In this document: piece by piece, positions 61,570 through 64,000 of the stretch
How positions within the stretch are numbered: the stretch's first letter is position 1
Layout: every line of letters begins with the position of its first letter
Assembly: GCF_001625305.1 (NCBI RefSeq)
Contig: NW_017804464.1
Coordinates: 2,125,501 to 2,189,500, forward strand
Origin: Branchiostoma belcheri
Lineage: Eukaryota; Chordata; Leptocardii; Amphioxiformes; Branchiostomatidae
Direction: 5' to 3'
DNA: 64,000 bases
Program-made: the position numbers and the translations under genes
Notes under the pieces: model-generated
Seen by the model: only the letters and a program-made list of their open reading frames with translations
The model's database searches: none
Told to the model about the DNA's origin: nothing

Positions 61570-64000
61570 CGAAATACTCTAAAATGGTTTATTTCTTACT
61601 TTTAACATCCTATTTAATGTACATTGTACATAAACATACTATTCATACTCTATTTTACAACTTTACCGTTACAAAATACCTTATCACAATAATCAACTTC
61701 TTATTATATATTAATCTTACTTCTAAAACTTTGGTGGCCCCAGGTTTCATACAAATGTGGACAACTTGACAAAAATACTCAAGCATCTGGGAAGAGAATA
61801 GAAAGAGGGAGGGAAAGAGGTGAGAAAAAGAATTTTTTGGAAGGAGAACAAAATTTATACAAAACTTGCAGACCAGCTGAGTTTATACGGTTGCAACAAG
61901 CTGCAACAACCAACATACAAAAATAGAGGCGATCCTCCGCAGCTTTCTGCCGGAATCCCCTTTAGTTAATCTTGATCACAAGTACGGCAGAGGAGCTTTA
62001 ATATGTCCAACATTCAACAACTGCATCGTGTTTCTATCAAGTCGAACATCATTTTCCTCAGACAAGCGACAGACCTTATTGCTTGTTGAACATGCTAGCA
62101 AAGCCCACTGCGATCATGCTCAAGACTGGCCAATCACACAAAACTTGGTCCCATAGTCAGTCACAAAGCAACCCATGCATACATACATACACACGCATGC
62201 ACACACACTCGTACACACACACACACACATGGAAGACTGAAGTGGATTTGGTGGGTCAGGATTGCTATGTCCCAGTCACATGAAGCTGCTGCAGGGACTG
62301 CTACCAAAACCATCAATTTCGTATCGCACTTCAGGAACTCCAAAACACATCCCGCCCGTTCACATAGGTTCTCATGGTCTGCATTATCCACTGGTTTATC
62401 GTGCATTGTGTCAGTTCCTCAGATTTTACATTTCCAGTTTTCATCTCTGCAGTGGGTAGGACAGTCCATAAGACATCATTTCCCTTCATGCTAGGTTTAA
62501 GGACAGGCTATGACTTCAGGTGAGTCTTCCGTCCGTACAGACTGTATTCATGCGTCACAAATAACATGCACAGGATACAAAACAATTTGTCCATGTCAGA
62601 GCTAAAAGTTACTGAGCTCTACGTACCAGACTTGTGGATTAGTGTTAGTCATGGATTAGTACTGATCCTGCTATAATGAAAAGTTCCCATGGTCCAAAGA
62701 TGCTATATGAGAAATGTTCCCTTTCGATTTTGTATGAAATAATGAACAAATCCTTGCACAAGAACTAATGTGGAGTGGGTACAAGCTAGGAAGCAGCTCC
62801 TGTGAGCCTCAGTTTTCATTCATTCTGAGAGGAATGTTAGAACTGGCTGGCTGTCAAATGAAAACATTTTCCAGCTGACTTAATGTGGGGAAACTGGAGA
62901 GGTTAACACTGCTAAAATGTCAGACAATTATACTACTCCAGTGGTCAGTTCTGATACTAATTTTTTTTTTCACATGCAGCTTTAGTACCCTGAACTACAA
63001 ACTATACATTTTTGGGCATCTGGGACAGGCCATAGGCCCTGCAGCAGATCCATTCTGACAACAGCTACAGTAACACACTACTGACTTCAAGCCTAACATC
63101 CTAAGACAGCGAACATGCCAGCTTGGAAAATTTCAAGGTGGGACCAACGAGGTAGCAAGCAGAGGCAGGCTCCTGGAAACATTAAGTACACGTCTAACCG
63201 TACATACCATTGCACATTAACACGTTGGTTTGAAGTACACTGCCATGCATGAAGAATGTGTCAGAAAAAAAATCATAAATCAACTTCTCATTGCATCTGG
63301 GAATGACAGAAATTAGTGGCAAGACAAACTCTTCAACAAGTTCATATCCTTTGCACTGGATGTCATCACTATGCACTTTTGCCCAAGACTTGCCTGTTAG
63401 GGAGTGGTCAGTGAAAAGCATATGTTAGTTGTTGCTGATCCACAATCCTTATCCTTGTTAGTGATTAAACATATGCGAAAAAAACATCTCGAAAACAGAC
63501 ATACAGTTAGTAAAAGAGGCCTACTAAAAGCACTGTTGCCTCAGTGGACAGTTTTGTTCCTTTTTTTTCCTTAAACGCAAATGGAGAATTACTATGGATA
63601 CCATATGTGATAGTGAGACGACATTGCCGGTAGCACCAATGTTTTTTTTCTTACATGTTCAGTGGTTAAACACCTAAACTTCTGTATGCAGCATTTTACA
63701 TTGCACACAGTACACAACCATGGAGTAGGTACACTCCATGGAGACAAACACACCGGTATAGCCAGGATTTCAACAGGAAGGGCCACGGAATAGAAAAGGT
63801 GGGATCACTGTGACCAAGAACACATACTACAGTACAGGACTGTCAGAGGGACAGTAGGAAGGGTGACATGCCCTGGCTACACCAGCGATATGCAACAAAA
63901 CAAAGAGACAAGTGTGTAGCGTGCACGAAGGCAGGCAGACAACGTCTTTGAGACACGAAAGAGGAGGAAAAAACACAAGAAAGTTGAAGTGTACAACTAA
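61570..64000 (-). other. No coding gene seen; possible 3' UTR of a minus-strand gene outside the window
   Basis: 2.4 kb without a supported exon on either strand. It contains a CATA/CACA microsatellite at about 62179-62230 and a T-run near 62961. The minus-strand AATAAA at 61588-61593 would suit the end of a transcript entering from the right. The identity of that gene cannot be read here. Confidence 0.3.
62179..62230. repeat. Microsatellite, CATA then CACA
   Basis: CATACATACATACACACG followed by imperfect CACA runs to 62230. Confidence 0.8.

Noticed and set aside
62161..62406. Minus-strand frame with repeated CVCVRV
   Set aside because: Translation of the CA microsatellite.

Overview
The window reads as animal nuclear DNA, most likely from a cephalochordate (amphioxus, Branchiostoma-like). 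This rests on clear metazoan genes with many short exons and GT-AG introns, chordate-type Disabled, PSMD14, CMC1 and MFSD1 proteins, and introns of a few hundred bases packed with small inverted-repeat elements. The species is inferred. All gene models were built by eye from splice sites and reading frame; there is no transcript support.

Layout. (1) 1-24433, minus strand: a Disabled (Dab) endocytic adaptor gene. It has 15 coding exons (1694-17222), a non-coding upstream exon near 24433 and a 3' UTR running to about 950. (2) 24850-31013, plus: an MFSD1-type lysosomal transporter in 15 exons, head-to-head with Dab. (3) 32504-41456, minus: an unrecognised secreted, probably GPI-anchored, cysteine-rich protein made of two copies of a four-exon module. 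Its first intron holds a 4.2 kb foldback transposon (36949-41104) whose arms are arrays of a 64-bp repeat. (4) 42786-about 45970, plus: a TATA-driven leucine-rich-repeat gene with one large coding exon, cut by a 20-base assembly gap. (5) 48618-54156, plus: a nicotinic-receptor-like Cys-loop channel subunit in 9 exons, with a decayed second copy of its last transmembrane segment just downstream. (6) 55619-58622, minus: PSMD14 (Rpn11), the proteasome deubiquitinase, in 10 exons. (7) 59527-60944, plus: CMC1, a mitochondrial twin-CX9C protein, head-to-head with PSMD14. (8) 60945-64000: 3' UTR of CMC1, then sequence without recognisable coding, possibly the 3' UTR of a minus-strand gene beyond the window.

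The genes do not form a pathway. Two head-to-head pairs (Dab/MFSD1 and PSMD14/CMC1) probably share promoters. Accessory DNA includes several families of small inverted-repeat elements (one with four copies), tRNA-derived SINE-like sequence, a LINE reverse-transcriptase relic and a 155-bp tandem repeat.

The most unusual observations are: the Dab gene, in which every coding intron is phase 0 and three successive exons end on a tyrosine motif that a downstream exon starting Val-Pro can complete; the duplicated cysteine-rich family; the foldback element with apparently spliced cargo; and the free-standing TM4 reading frame behind the channel gene.
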